64,000 nt of DNA from an uncultured Prolixibacteraceae bacterium (GTDB lineage Bacteria; Bacteroidota; Bacteroidia; Bacteroidales; Prolixibacteraceae): assembly GCA_937915865.1 (NCBI GenBank), contig CALGIG010000099.1, positions 59,417 to 123,416 of the forward strand, read 5' to 3'. Shown piece by piece: positions 54,179 to 64,000 of the stretch (position 1 is its first letter; each line of letters starts with the position of its first letter). Under the pieces are notes generated by a model. The model saw only the letters and a program-made list of their open reading frames with translations, searched no databases and was not told the DNA's origin. A program made the translations under genes and the position numbers.

Positions 54179-54672
54179 GGGAAAATCATGGCAAATGCTA
54201 CAAAAACAGCAGTCCAGCTAAGTATTGAAAGAACCATATAAGGCTTTGCCATTTTGTGTTTTGAGTAATATTTGTTAAGGAGAAATGCCCCAATAGGAAT
54301 ACTTAAAATTACTGGCGATAATACAACAATTCCTAATAAACCATATTTAGCCTTGAAAGATACAATGAACCGATTTCTTTTGGAAAACACGTGTTCGCCA
54401 GTCACTTTTTTGCGCCAATTGAGTAACTGCCTGAACTTGAGCCGTATTGGGCGGGGGGCATGTCGGCGAATAAAAGTTCTCAGGTAATGAACCCGTTTTA
54501 CTACATAGCCACTTAAATAATAGAAAAAGAAAAAACCCGCAATTCCACCTAAAGTGACTGCTAATAAGGTTTGTACAAAATTTAATCCGATTAATAAAGC
54601 TATAGGAAAAGTAAATACGTACTTAACAGTAGCTAACAGAAAAACCTGAATTATTTTAAAAACTCCAATCAT
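54163..54672 (-). CDS. small membrane protein of unknown function
   Basis: 169 residues, about four helices (near 6-24, 26-52, 110-130 and 143-165) with a basic cytosolic loop of about 55 residues (TFIRRHAPRPIRLKFRQLLNWRK region). No family recognised; similar proteins are widespread in Bacteroidota. The 268-base gap downstream of the dGTPase stop, 54673-54940, shows nothing beyond AT-rich sequence. Confidence 0.7.
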   Translation of the reverse strand: MIGVFKIIQVFLLATVKYVFTFPIALLIGLNFVQTLLAVTLGGIAGFFFFYYLSGYVVKRVHYLRTFIRRHAPRPIRLKFRQLLNWRKKVTGEHVFSKRNRFIVSFKAKYGLLGIVVLSPVILSIPIGAFLLNKYYSKHKMAKPYMVLSILSWTAVFVAFAMIFPHLVR

Positions 54673-54940
54673 CTCTTCTTTCCGTAAATTCTATACGAAC
54701 GTCAAAGGTCGTTAAAATGTTGTGCCGATGTAATGCTATCAGGCTGATATTTAGATTTATTAAGAAATTTTAATTTTTAACTTTTAATTTTATTTTGTCA
54801 ACAAACTCTATCTTGCATTACTGAAGCCAAAAGCAGTATATCAAACATCTTAATTTTCGGAACACTAATTTAATTAAATTGATTAACATTCCGATAATAT
54901 TAATACGTGAATAGGTAAAAGCAAACAACTTTTGTTGATT

Positions 54941-56284
54941 TTAAACACCGGGAATATTAATACCTTTTATTTTTCGGTAGAGATCAAGGGCATACAAATC
55001 AGTCATTCCTGATACAAAATCAACTACTGATTGTATTTTTTCATAAGTAGAGGTAATATCTTTTCCAAATTGAGCCGGAATTAGCTGAAGCATTTTTCGT
55101 GATACACCTTCTCCCGGATTTAAAATTGCTTCGGTAAACACTTCGAGTAATGTTCCAATAATTTGGTAACCTGATATTTCTATTTCAATAACCGACCTGT
55201 CGTTATATATATTACGAATGCTGACCTTTTTGATTTCTTTCAATGCTTCCTGCGATGTTTGAGTTACCAAATCGATTAATGGCGTTTGAAATTTGCCTGC
55301 CATAATCTCATCCTGTTTTTTGGTGAAAACATCGACACATTGTTTTACCAACTTGCCTATAACACTGGCACGCAAATATGCAATTTGCTCGTTCGGATCA
55401 CTCACAAAGTTGAGCGTTTCTTTTATCCGATTAATTTGTTTGATCTCAGTTTGTGGATCAAAAAAGCTCATTAGCAACGTATATGTTTGGTCGTAACTAT
55501 GTATTTTAAGCTTGTGGGCATCTTCCAGGTCCATTAATTGATAGCAAATATCGTCGGCGGCTTCAACCAGGAAAACTAGCGGATGACGCACAAATTTCAG
55601 TGGGTCGGATGATACCTGAATTAATCCCAGTTCATTGCCGATTTTCCCGAATATTGATTTTTCCGACTGGAAGAAACCAAATTTAGGTTTTGTGGTAAAT
55701 ATAGATTCGTACGGATATTTTACAATTGAAGCCAAAGTGGTGTAGGTCAAAGCAAAACCACCTTCGCGGCGACCGGCAAACTGGTGACTTAAAAGCCTGA
55801 AAGCATTAGCATTACCATCAAATTGAATGAAATCTTTCCATTGTCCCGCTGTCATTTGGTTCTCAAGATTCAAACTGTTGTTTTTCTTGAAGAACTGAGA
55901 AATGGCATCTTCTCCTGAATGTCCAAAGGGTGGGTTTCCCATATCATGAGCTAAACATGCTGCTGATACAACCGAACCAATTTCGTGGAAAAGAGGGTTT
56001 CCGATATTCATTTTTTCTTGTTCCGCTTTTTCAATAAACATACTGCCCAACGATCGGCCAACGCTGGCAACTTCAAGGCTATGGGTCAGCCGGTTGTGTA
56101 CAAAAATACTCCCGGGAAGCGGAAAAACCTGGGTCTTATTTTGCATTCGGCGGAAAGGCGATGAGAATATAATTCGGTCGTAATCGCGCTGAAATTGCGT
56201 ACGATTATGCTTTTCAGTCGCTTCATATTTCTCCTGCCCCAGGCGAGTATTCGATAACAGTTGGTTCCAATTCATTCCGTTCAT
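54941..56284 (-). CDS. dgt: deoxyguanosinetriphosphate triphosphohydrolase
   Basis: HD-domain dNTPase that releases triphosphate from dGTP. 447 residues. Start GQEKYEATEKHNRTQFQRDYDRIIFSSPFRRMQNKTQVFP is the family's conserved N-terminus; HSLEVASVGRS gives the first His and LAHDMGNPPFGHSGEDAI the HD pair. VEAADDICYQLMDLEDAHK follows with the remaining Asp. Some Dgt enzymes protect against phage by draining dNTPs. The metallopeptidase gene lies 6 bases upstream in the same direction. Confidence 0.95.
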   Translation of the reverse strand: MNGMNWNQLLSNTRLGQEKYEATEKHNRTQFQRDYDRIIFSSPFRRMQNKTQVFPLPGSIFVHNRLTHSLEVASVGRSLGSMFIEKAEQEKMNIGNPLFHEIGSVVSAACLAHDMGNPPFGHSGEDAISQFFKKNNSLNLENQMTAGQWKDFIQFDGNANAFRLLSHQFAGRREGGFALTYTTLASIVKYPYESIFTTKPKFGFFQSEKSIFGKIGNELGLIQVSSDPLKFVRHPLVFLVEAADDICYQLMDLEDAHKLKIHSYDQTYTLLMSFFDPQTEIKQINRIKETLNFVSDPNEQIAYLRASVIGKLVKQCVDVFTKKQDEIMAGKFQTPLIDLVTQTSQEALKEIKKVSIRNIYNDRSVIEIEISGYQIIGTLLEVFTEAILNPGEGVSRKMLQLIPAQFGKDITSTYEKIQSVVDFVSGMTDLYALDLYRKIKGINIPGV

Positions 56285-56290
56285 GCTCAG

Positions 56291-57001
56291 TTAAAATGTT
56301 TGAGTACGGTAATTGTTCATTTCTTTGTCGGCTTTTCGAGCGTTTGGGTAGCAATGCTCAAGCAATAACCAGAATTTTTCTCCATGATTCTTTACAACGG
56401 TGTGCGCCAATTCATGAAGCAAAACGTAGTCGATTAAATGTTCAGGAATGCGCATCAAATGAAGGTTTAAATTAATGTTGTTTACAGAAGAACAACTACC
56501 CCAGCGGGTTGAGGCATTTTTTATGCTTACGTTCTGATATTTGAAACCGTGCTTGTTTGCCAGTTCTTGCAAACGCTTGGGAAGATAAATTTTGGCTTCA
56601 TAACGCATCACTTCAATTAGCGTTTTTTTTATAAATTCCTGAATTCGTGGTTGTTCGTGGTTGATCCACTCAGGAATAATTACTTGGATAACACCATTTC
56701 CTACCCGGTTGTAAACTTTATTTGTATTGGTTTTGGTAATCGTAAGTTTGTGAAACCGGGTTTTAAAATCACTTTCAGGCGAAAAAACAGTTGATTTTTT
56801 CTGAAGTTTCAGCTTGTGTTTCCTAATCCAGTCGGCTTTCGATACAACAAACCTAATAGCTTCATGGGCAGATATTGACGGAGGCATAGAAACTACAATT
56901 TCTCCATCAGATTTAATGCTGAGCCGAATTCGGGTAGAACGCTCATTAACTGCAAGAGTTACATCTCCAATCTGCTCAATATGTATGCTTTTTGAAGCCA
57001 T
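56291..57001 (-). CDS. YgjP/SprT-like (DUF45) metallopeptidase
   Basis: 236 residues. The zinc motif LLHELAHTVVKNHGEKFWLLLEH contains HELAH and the third His; the N-terminal beta region (STRIRLSIKSDGEIVVSMP) and the ASTRWGSCSS motif before it are typical for the DUF45/YgjP family. Cytosolic. Co-directional with dgt, 6-base spacing, so likely co-transcribed. Confidence 0.93.
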   Translation of the reverse strand: MASKSIHIEQIGDVTLAVNERSTRIRLSIKSDGEIVVSMPPSISAHEAIRFVVSKADWIRKHKLKLQKKSTVFSPESDFKTRFHKLTITKTNTNKVYNRVGNGVIQVIIPEWINHEQPRIQEFIKKTLIEVMRYEAKIYLPKRLQELANKHGFKYQNVSIKNASTRWGSCSSVNNINLNLHLMRIPEHLIDYVLLHELAHTVVKNHGEKFWLLLEHCYPNARKADKEMNNYRTQTF

Positions 57002-57202
57002 TCAATAGTGTTGAATATTTTGCTAAAGTAATTCAAAAAGCATTTCAATATTTATACTTTTCTGTTTTGAATATTTTCTGGCATTAAAATTCATGTTTCC
57101 AAACATATCTTATCAGCACAGTACAGCATTGCAACGAACAGTAGTTATTGTATTTTTACTTCCAATTAATTCTTCATTTATTTTTAACCTAAACTTCAGA
57201 AA

Positions 57203-58558
57203 ATGAAAAAAGTAACCTTGATTATTTGTTTAATAGCCCTGTCTCTTCAGGGGATTTTTGCTCAAAAGAAACTCGGCAATGAAACCGACGAACAAAAAAA
57301 AGAACGAATGGCCTGGTGGGTGAACGACCGTTTTGGTATGTTTATTCACTGGGGCTTGTATGCTCTTCCTGCACGGCACGAGTGGGTGAAAAATCAAGAA
57401 CGAATTACGACCGAAGACTACCAAAAATATTTTGATAATTTTAATCCTGATTTATTTAATCCACGGGAATGGGCCAAAACGGCCAAAGCTGCTGGTATGA
57501 AATATGCTGTTATTACCTCAAAACATCATGAAGGTTTTTGTTTGTTTGATTCGAAATACACCGATTATAAAGCCACTAATACACCAATTGGACGAGACTT
57601 GCTGAAAGAATGGGTAGAAGCATTCCGTGCAGAAGGACTTAAGGTCGGTTTCTATTACAGTTTGATCGATTGGCATCATCCCGATTTTACAGTTGATCGT
57701 GTGCATCCGCAAAGAACTGACGACAAGGCTAAACTTGCAGAATTGAATAAAGGCCGTGATATGAATCGGTACCGCGAATATTTGCACAACCAGGTGCGCG
57801 AACTGCTTACCAATTATGGGAAAATAGATATTCTTTGGCTTGATTTTTCGTACCCTGGAGAAAACGGGAAAGGCGCAAAGGACTGGGATTCTGAAAAACT
57901 TCTGAAGATGATTCGCCAACTTCAGCCAGGTATCATTGTTGATGACCGTTTAGACCTGAAAGAATACGAAGACGGATGGGACTTTACAACACCTGAGCAA
58001 TACAAAGTGTCGAAATGGCCAGAGGTAAATGGTAAAAAGGCTTACTGGGAAACTTGTCAAACCTTTAGCGGGTCATGGGGTTACTATCGTGATGAAACTT
58101 CGTGGAAAGACACCAAACAATTGCTCGGTTTATTGATTGAATCGGTAAGTAAAGGTGGAAACCTTTTGCTGAATGTTGGCCCTACTGCCCGTGGAGCTTT
58201 TGACGAACGTGCCAATAAAGCCCTTGCTGCTATGGGCGAATGGATGAAATGGAATAACCGCTCGATTTATGGTTGTACTCAAGCACCTGACGAATTTAAA
58301 GTTCCAGCCAATTCGCTTTTGACTTATAACCCAAAAACTAACCGGCTTTATATCCATTTACTCGATTATCCTTTACAAAACCTTGTTTTACCAGGATATG
58401 CAGGAAAAGTAAAATATGCTCAATTTTTGCACGATGCTTCTGAAATTAAGTTTTCACAGCGAACCCGGGATGGTGAGAATGCTAACGACCTAAACCTGAG
58501 TTTACCTGTACTAAAACCAAATGTTGAAATTCCAGTCATTGAGTTGATGTTGAAATAG
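57203..58558 (+). CDS. secreted GH29 alpha-L-fucosidase
   Basis: 451 residues with a Sec signal (ends around IFAQ, residue 20). GH29 features: MFIHWGLYALPARHEW, VITSKHHEGFCLFDSKYTDY and the nucleophile region ILWLDFSYPGENG with Asp in WLDF. The conserved YWETCQTFSGSWGYYRDE block follows. At about 450 residues it has only the catalytic domain and a short C-terminal sandwich. It releases fucose from glycans in the periplasm or outside. A terminator follows at once. Confidence 0.94.
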   Translation: MKKVTLIICLIALSLQGIFAQKKLGNETDEQKKERMAWWVNDRFGMFIHWGLYALPARHEWVKNQERITTEDYQKYFDNFNPDLFNPREWAKTAKAAGMKYAVITSKHHEGFCLFDSKYTDYKATNTPIGRDLLKEWVEAFRAEGLKVGFYYSLIDWHHPDFTVDRVHPQRTDDKAKLAELNKGRDMNRYREYLHNQVRELLTNYGKIDILWLDFSYPGENGKGAKDWDSEKLLKMIRQLQPGIIVDDRLDLKEYEDGWDFTTPEQYKVSKWPEVNGKKAYWETCQTFSGSWGYYRDETSWKDTKQLLGLLIESVSKGGNLLLNVGPTARGAFDERANKALAAMGEWMKWNNRSIYGCTQAPDEFKVPANSLLTYNPKTNRLYIHLLDYPLQNLVLPGYAGKVKYAQFLHDASEIKFSQRTRDGENANDLNLSLPVLKPNVEIPVIELMLK

Positions 58559-58572
58559 TTATTATAAAACCA

Positions 58573-58617
58573 AAAAATAAAGGCGATCCATTTTGAGTGA
58601 ATCGCCTTTATTTTTTT
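58573..58617 (+). terminator. terminator after the fucosidase gene
   Basis: AATAAAGGCGAT pairs with ATCGCCTTTATT across a 12-base loop, followed by TTTTTT. Confidence 0.85.
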
Positions 58618-58728
58618 GGTTCTACAACATTCAAAAAAAACTGTTTTTTTTGAACCATGCGTAACTAATTACGAAAAATGAAGTCTTTGCTGTGTTGGGT
58701 CTATGAAAAACAATTAAAACAAAGCTTC

Positions 58729-61377
58729 ATGAGTTTTAGAAAACTTATTCACGGTTTATTATCCGTTCTTTTAATTACTTTCTCGCTAAAAGTACATTCG
58801 CAAACACCTGAGAAACGTGTTTATAATACCACTTTTACAAAACTAACTCCTGAAATAGATGGACATTTAAATGATCCTTGTTGGAATAATGTTGAATGGG
58901 GAGGCGATTTCATTCAAATGCAACCTTACGAAAATAAAGCCCCTTCGCAGCAAACCAAGTTTAAAATTTTGTACGATGACAATAATTTGTATGTTTTTAT
59001 CAAAGCATTTGATACTGAACCTGATAAGATAAGTCGCCGTATTTCGCGACGTGATAATTTTGATGGGGATATGGTTTCGATACAAATCGACAGCTATTAC
59101 GATCAACAAACAGCTTTTTCTTTCACTGCAATGGCTTCGGGCGCTAAAGGCGACGAAGCGGTATCTCAGGATGGAAACAATTGGGACGAAAGCTGGAACC
59201 CTATCTGGTACTTGAAAACTTCGATTGATAACGAAGGTTGGAATGCTGAGATGAAAATTCCGTTCAGCCAATTACGTTTTGGAAAAAAAGATGAACATAT
59301 ATGGGGAATTCAGATTATGCGTCATATTTTCAGGCTGGAAGAACGCTCGAACTGGCAATATATCCCTAAAGGATCGCCCGGAACGGTGCATTTATTTGGC
59401 GAATTACATGGAATAAAGGATATTAATCCCAGGAAACAAATTGAGTTACTTCCTTATGTTGTTGCACGAACTGAGCGTTTTGAAAAGGAAGAAGGTAATC
59501 CATTCCTAGACGGAAAAAAAAGTGTTTTGTCGGCTGGGCTCGATGGGAAAGCTGCAATTACAAACGATTTGACACTCGACTTTTCAATAAATCCGGATTT
59601 TGGACAGGTTGAAGCCGATCCTTCGGAAGTGAACCTGAGCGCTTTTGAATCGTATTTCTCTGAACGAAGGCCATTTTTTATTGAAGGAAAAAACATTTAC
59701 GAATTTGAGCCATCAAACTCCATCGTAATTCATAACATGGGGGCAGATAATTTATTTTATTCTCGCCGCATTGGAAGGTATCCACACAATTCTCCCGAAT
59801 TAGAGGAGAACGAGTATGCTGATATTCCTGACGCTTCAACAATTCTTGGAGCTGTAAAACTTTCAGGAAAAACAAAAAAAGGATTGTCGATTGGAATTTT
59901 GGAAAGTGTTACAGCCAAAGAAAATGCCGTGATTGATAATAATGGAGCCCGGAGAAAAGAATCGGTTGAACCATTGACCAATTATTTTGTAGGCCGTTTG
60001 CAACAAGATTTTAACAAAGGTGAGACAGTTTTGGGTGGAATTATTACTGCAGTAACCCGGGATATTACAAATCCGGCATTGGATTATTTACCTACAGCTG
60101 CCTATACAGGAGGTTTAAATTTTAACCGGAACTGGAAGGAGCGCACCTGGTATTTCTCAGCCAATGCCGAATTTAGCTATATAAAAGGAAGTAAAGAAGC
60201 TATGATAGCCGCTCAACGTTCTTCTGCCAGATATTTCCAGCGCCCTGATGCAAATTATGTTTCGGTCGATTCGTCGAGAACTTCGCTGGCTGGTTATGGA
60301 GGAACACTCAAGTTTGGACGAAGCAGTAAAAAGCGACTTCAATTTGAGACAAGCCTCATCCTTCGTTCTCCAGGTCTTGAATTCAACGATATTGGCTATA
60401 TGCGTTATTCCGATGTAATTCATCATGGCAGTTGGGTAGCTTATTATCTGCGCGATCCGTTTTCAATTTTTAATAATTTTTACCTGAATACTAATTATTG
60501 GGCATATTGGAATTTCTCAGGCGAAAGGTTGTCCGCATACACAAATATGAATTTTAACACGCAGTTTAAGAACAAATGGCGTCTTAATGGAAATCTTACT
60601 CGAAGTGGTAATAATAAATCGACAAATTTATTGCGCGGTGGTCCTACATTTATCCTTCCCGGAGCATTAAATGTAAATATGAATGTTCAGTCGAATCATG
60701 CGAGGAAAGCCTCCTTTTATGCTGGAAGTTACCAGGGATTTGGAGATGTGAAAAGTTTTCGGAACCAGGAATATTGGGCAGGACTCGATTTCCGGCCTGT
60801 GAATTCGTTGTCATTATCATTTGCACCAGATTATAGCATAACTAAAAGCGAACTTCAATATGTTTCGGAGAATGTTATGAATAACGATCCCCGATATGTT
60901 TTTGCTCGGTTAGATCAAAAAACAGCCAGTTTCACCTTCCGGATCAATTACACTTTTACACCCGAACTTTCCCTTGAATATTATGGCGAGCCTTTTATCT
61001 CGGCTGGAAAATATACCAATTTTAAAAGGGTCACTTTTCCTAAAGCTGAACAGTTTCATGATCGGTACCGAAATTTTACAGATCAGGAAATTGCGTTTAA
61101 TCCGGGAGATAATTTGTATGCTGTGGATGAGGACAAAGACGGTGCCTCGGATTACTCATTTGATAACCCTGATTTTAATTTTCGTCAGTTCCGTTCAAAT
61201 CTGGTGGTACGATGGGAATATTCTCCCGGATCGACTTTGTTTTTGGTTTGGTCGCAAGGCCGAACTAGTTCAGTATCGGAAGGATCGTTCGATTATGGCC
61301 GCGACATGAAAGACCTTTTCGGAGTGACGCCACACAACGTTTTCCTGATCAAGTTTTCGTATTGGTTTTCGTTGTAA
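58729..61377 (+). CDS. DUF5916 protein with CBM9-like N-terminal domain, probable outer-membrane barrel
   Basis: 882 residues from the ATG at 58729. The frame's first ATG at 58678 adds 17 residues that disturb the signal peptide (LIHGLLSVLLITFSLKVHSQ). After it, about 30-215 form a carbohydrate-binding-like domain (TPEIDGHLNDPCWNNVEWGGDF; MKIPFSQLRF). DUF5916 follows (LDFSINPDFGQVEADPSEVNLSAFE; FSERRPFFIEGKNIYEF), a long barrel-like part ending LIKFSYWFSL. DUF5916 proteins are outer-membrane proteins of unproven function. Closest neighbour is the fucosidase, but a terminator separates them. Confidence 0.87.
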   Translation: MSFRKLIHGLLSVLLITFSLKVHSQTPEKRVYNTTFTKLTPEIDGHLNDPCWNNVEWGGDFIQMQPYENKAPSQQTKFKILYDDNNLYVFIKAFDTEPDKISRRISRRDNFDGDMVSIQIDSYYDQQTAFSFTAMASGAKGDEAVSQDGNNWDESWNPIWYLKTSIDNEGWNAEMKIPFSQLRFGKKDEHIWGIQIMRHIFRLEERSNWQYIPKGSPGTVHLFGELHGIKDINPRKQIELLPYVVARTERFEKEEGNPFLDGKKSVLSAGLDGKAAITNDLTLDFSINPDFGQVEADPSEVNLSAFESYFSERRPFFIEGKNIYEFEPSNSIVIHNMGADNLFYSRRIGRYPHNSPELEENEYADIPDASTILGAVKLSGKTKKGLSIGILESVTAKENAVIDNNGARRKESVEPLTNYFVGRLQQDFNKGETVLGGIITAVTRDITNPALDYLPTAAYTGGLNFNRNWKERTWYFSANAEFSYIKGSKEAMIAAQRSSARYFQRPDANYVSVDSSRTSLAGYGGTLKFGRSSKKRLQFETSLILRSPGLEFNDIGYMRYSDVIHHGSWVAYYLRDPFSIFNNFYLNTNYWAYWNFSGERLSAYTNMNFNTQFKNKWRLNGNLTRSGNNKSTNLLRGGPTFILPGALNVNMNVQSNHARKASFYAGSYQGFGDVKSFRNQEYWAGLDFRPVNSLSLSFAPDYSITKSELQYVSENVMNNDPRYVFARLDQKTASFTFRINYTFTPELSLEYYGEPFISAGKYTNFKRVTFPKAEQFHDRYRNFTDQEIAFNPGDNLYAVDEDKDGASDYSFDNPDFNFRQFRSNLVVRWEYSPGSTLFLVWSQGRTSSVSEGSFDYGRDMKDLFGVTPHNVFLIKFSYWFSL

Positions 61378-61409
61378 TAGTGAGGTGCGCATTCTAAATA
61401 TGAGTAAAA

Positions 61410-62723
61410 CTATCTTTTTCGGAATCTTCGTTCTTTGGCTTTGTCTTTAGGCGGGTTTCGTTTTTCCTTTTTCTGACCAGGTTTGCGTTTCTTTTCATGA
61501 AAAGCGCCTTTAAAGGTTGGATCCGAAGCGCGTTTTTGTCTGTCTATTTCTCTAAGTTGTTCCTGCAGCTCATCTCTTTTTGTTTCCAAAATATCCAAAT
61601 CTTCAGGTAAGTCGAGCCTTTTTATCTCCATGCGTATCAATGCTTCAATTTTTCGAAGATTAAGTTCTTCAGCCGGATTGACCAACGAAATGGCTGTGCC
61701 GGTATTGTTTGCACGGGCCGTACGTCCAATACGGTGCACGTAGTCTTCGTGGTTTAGCGGAAGGTCGAAATTAATGACATGGCTTACCAATTCCACATCA
61801 ATTCCACGGGCCGAAACATCGGTGGTAATCAGTATTCGGACCTCGCCATTTTTAAATGCATTGATTGCGTTTAGGCGGGTACTTTGCCCTTTGTTCGAGT
61901 GTAATATGCGTTTTTCGCCTTCCGACCGTCGTTTGATGATCTTAAACACCATCTCGGCATTTTCCTTGGTCCCAACAAAAACGATCACACGGCTGAATGT
62001 TTCTTCGTCGCGTAACAAGTAGTTGATTAGGTTCAGTTTTGTCTGAAAATTCGGAACCTGATAATAAAACTGATTGATGAGCTCTGCTGGAGTGGCAGAA
62101 GGTGCTACTTCAACCCGTTCAGGGAAATCGAGAAATTCGTGACTCATCGACTCAACCTTTTCGCTGAAGGTTGCCGAAAACAAAAGGTTTTGTCGTTTCA
62201 CCGGAAGAATTTCCAGAAAATTACGGATTTGAGGAATGAAGCCCATGTCGAGCATACGGTCGGCTTCGTCAATAATCAGCGTTTTTACTTTTTTAAGTGA
62301 AACAGCCTCGGCACGGTATAAATCCCACAGGCGGCCAGGGGTGGCAACCAATATGTCTATCCCTGGTTTTATCAGTTCGGCATGTTTGGTCCAACCTATA
62401 CCACCATAAACTGTAGCCGAGCGAATGTTCGTAAATTTGGTCAGTTCGGCCAAATCTTCGCCAACCTGAATAGCCAATTCTCGTGTTGGCGCCAGAATAA
62501 TTGCCCGGGGATCGTTCCCTTCGGCTTTAACCAGTTTCATGATTACCGGAATGAGGTAGGCTGCAGTTTTGCCGGTTCCTGTTTGAGCTATACCCAATAC
62601 GTCGGCACCCGAACGAATCATCGGTATTGCTTTTTCCTGAATGGGAGTTGCTTCTGTAAAACCCAGTTCTTCAACTGCTTTTAAAATCGATTTGCTTATC
62701 TTTAAATCTTCGAATGTTGCCAT
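61410..62723 (-). CDS. DEAD-box RNA helicase (RhlE-like)
   Basis: 437 residues. Q motif GFTEATPIQEKAIP, motif I AQTGTGKTAA, Ia PTRELAIQV, II LIIDEADRMLDMGF, III LLFSATFSE, V ITTDVSARGIDV, VI HRIGRTAR. The C-terminal tail of about 60 residues is strongly basic (KKRKPGQKKEKRNPPKDKAK), as in RhlE/CsdA-type helicases of ribosome assembly and cold adaptation. Convergent with DUF5916; dprA is 27 bases upstream on the same strand. Confidence 0.95.
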   Translation of the reverse strand: MATFEDLKISKSILKAVEELGFTEATPIQEKAIPMIRSGADVLGIAQTGTGKTAAYLIPVIMKLVKAEGNDPRAIILAPTRELAIQVGEDLAELTKFTNIRSATVYGGIGWTKHAELIKPGIDILVATPGRLWDLYRAEAVSLKKVKTLIIDEADRMLDMGFIPQIRNFLEILPVKRQNLLFSATFSEKVESMSHEFLDFPERVEVAPSATPAELINQFYYQVPNFQTKLNLINYLLRDEETFSRVIVFVGTKENAEMVFKIIKRRSEGEKRILHSNKGQSTRLNAINAFKNGEVRILITTDVSARGIDVELVSHVINFDLPLNHEDYVHRIGRTARANNTGTAISLVNPAEELNLRKIEALIRMEIKRLDLPEDLDILETKRDELQEQLREIDRQKRASDPTFKGAFHEKKRKPGQKKEKRNPPKDKAKERRFRKR

Positions 62724-62750
62724 GCTACAAAGATAGTGGAGTATTCCGAT

Positions 62751-63851
62751 TTATTTCAATCGATACATTTTGCCTGGTAAACTCGCCACAATTCCTTTAA
62801 ATTCCAGTTCAAGCAATATAGCTGAAACTTTGCTCATCGGGAGCTTGGTCTCCAACATAATTTCATCAATAAAATGGTCGCCATTCTTGAGCAAATCAAC
62901 CAGTTTTTGTTCTTCAGAAGTTAACTCTACAAACAAGGACGTTTGGACCGCTTTAACTGAAGAGGTTTTAATGTCCCAGTTCATGGCTTTTTCAATGTCG
63001 GAGTGGCCTTCAATCAAAACGGCTTCATTAAGTTTGATGAGTTTATTACATCCGCGTGAATATACATCAGAACTTCGTCCGGGGAAGGCAAAAACATCAC
63101 GGTTATACGAATTGGCAATGTCGGCAGTAACCAAAGCTCCACCTTTTTCGGCTGATTCAACTACAATGGTAGCGTCAGCCATTCCAGCAATGATGCGGTT
63201 CCGACGAAGAAAATTTTGCCGGTCGATTCTGGTTCCGCTGGGAAAATCGGAAATTAGTCCGCCATTTTCCATCATTTTTTTTGCAACAGGGGCATGAAGC
63301 GATGGGTAAATTATATCGAGTCCATGCGCAAGAACTCCAATAGTCGGAACATTATATTTTAAACATGATTTATGCGCCTGAACATCGATACCATAAGCAA
63401 GTCCGGAAATAACCACAATTCGGTATTTACTTTCCGAAAAACCTTTTATCATTTCGTCGCAGGCTTCTTTCCCGTAGTTTGTAGCGTTACGTGTACCAAC
63501 AACTGATATTATACGTGTTTCATTAATGTTTGCATTTCCTTTGTAATAAAGGATTATTGGTGCGTCGGGGCAACTTTTCAATCGGGTCGGGTAATTTTCG
63601 TCGAGGTAAAAATAGGTTTGAATATTGTTTTTTTGAATGAACTCAATTTCTCGTTTAGCGTCATCTGTTACATTTTGGTTGATAATACGTTGGGCGTTTA
63701 TCTCTCCAATGCCAGGTATTTTCAGTAAGTTTTTTTCTTTTTCGAGGAAAACACCTTCCACGCTTCCAATATAGGCAATAAGGTTTCGGGCAGTAACCGA
63801 ACCAATTCCGGGAATTAATGAAATGGCAATTTTGAAAATAAGATCATCCAT
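62751..63851 (-). CDS. dprA: DNA-processing protein DprA
   Basis: Binds incoming single-stranded DNA and loads RecA in transformation. 366 residues from MDDLIFKIAISLIPG (ATG at 63851; the frame's ATG at 63926 adds an unlikely leader). Helix-hairpin-helix region GIGEINAQRIINQ, then the Rossmann core: VVGTRNATNYGKEACDEMI, VISGLAYGIDVQAHKSCL, TIGVLAHGLDIIYPSLHAP, MADATIVVESAEKGGALVTAD and NRDVFAFPG. The C-terminal winged-helix (LVDLLKNGDHFIDEIMLETKL) is complete. 63852-64000 holds no further gene. Confidence 0.96.
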   Translation of the reverse strand: MDDLIFKIAISLIPGIGSVTARNLIAYIGSVEGVFLEKEKNLLKIPGIGEINAQRIINQNVTDDAKREIEFIQKNNIQTYFYLDENYPTRLKSCPDAPIILYYKGNANINETRIISVVGTRNATNYGKEACDEMIKGFSESKYRIVVISGLAYGIDVQAHKSCLKYNVPTIGVLAHGLDIIYPSLHAPVAKKMMENGGLISDFPSGTRIDRQNFLRRNRIIAGMADATIVVESAEKGGALVTADIANSYNRDVFAFPGRSSDVYSRGCNKLIKLNEAVLIEGHSDIEKAMNWDIKTSSVKAVQTSLFVELTSEEQKLVDLLKNGDHFIDEIMLETKLPMSKVSAILLELEFKGIVASLPGKMYRLK

Positions 63852-64000
63852 TGTATGCATTTGAAGTGTTAAGGTCAACAAAATTGTGTGAAATCGAAGT
63901 CTTTCAATATTCTTGAAACAAAACAAGCCATTATTCTAAATTATTAATCAATGTCGTTTAGTTAGTGAGTATTTATAATCGTTTGTAATTCATTGAGTAT

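Noticed and set aside
1..64000. CRISPR array or rRNA operon
   Set aside because: No regularly spaced repeats and no rRNA-like stretches were seen on either strand.

Overview
The window is a stretch of a Bacteroidota chromosome, most likely a marine or sediment member of the Bacteroidales/Marinilabiliales type. This is inferred from SusC/SusD with an ECF sigma factor and FecR, DUF4249/TonB-receptor pairs, DUF2851, DUF5916, GH29 and rhamnulose-phosphate aldolase genes, from TAnnTTTG-type -7 promoter boxes, and from the near absence of Shine-Dalgarno sequences. No species can be named from the sequence alone.

Left chromosomal backbone (1-23107): pnp (cut by the window edge), rpsO, then a complete FecI-FecR-SusC-SusD nutrient-uptake locus on the minus strand. 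After it come a K+ channel, a DUF2851 gene, secreted proteins, a DUF4249/TonB-receptor pair, then queG, tRNA-Phe, an M16 peptidase and an O-methyltransferase. Right backbone (51777-64000): two tRNA-Gln genes, rhaD, a HEAT-like protein, a NUDIX hydrolase, dGTPase, a SprT/YgjP-like peptidase, a GH29 fucosidase, a DUF5916 protein, a DEAD-box helicase and dprA.

Between them lies a genomic island of about 28.7 kb inserted in the 3' end of tRNA-Gln(CTG). The 18-bp sequence at the tRNA 3' end (51776-51793) is repeated at 23108-23125, giving attR and attL. The left third (23.3-32 kb) carries plasmid/ICE-type genes: a helix-turn-helix protein, a RepA-like ATPase, a RecA-like phage-type ATPase, DUF3871, an XRE regulator with a palindromic operator, and small lipoproteins and membrane proteins. 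No integrase, relaxase or conjugation gene is seen, so the island looks decayed or mobilised in trans. A group II intron remnant, a MITE-like element and cassette-like repeats around a DUF262/DUF1524 gene follow.

The right half of the island (36.4-51.4 kb) is bounded by about 124-bp inverted repeats and holds two systems. (1) A ten-gene, tightly overlapping minus-strand operon (45551 to 36441) begins with a 39-residue peptide carrying a YxxP motif. It continues with a PqqD-like protein, a methyltransferase, a small Cys/His protein, a B12-type radical SAM enzyme, a large protein with ACT-like repeats, a membrane protein, an APC permease, a metallophosphoesterase and a nucleotidyltransferase. 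This looks like an unrecognised RiPP or peptide-scaffold biosynthesis cluster with a canonical promoter and an 18-bp palindrome. (2) A putative defence/conjugation operon consists of an MBL-fold hydrolase, an E2-like/E1/JAB triple-domain protein and a four-helix membrane protein, followed by a membrane-anchored receiver-like protein. These two operons are the most interesting part of the window.
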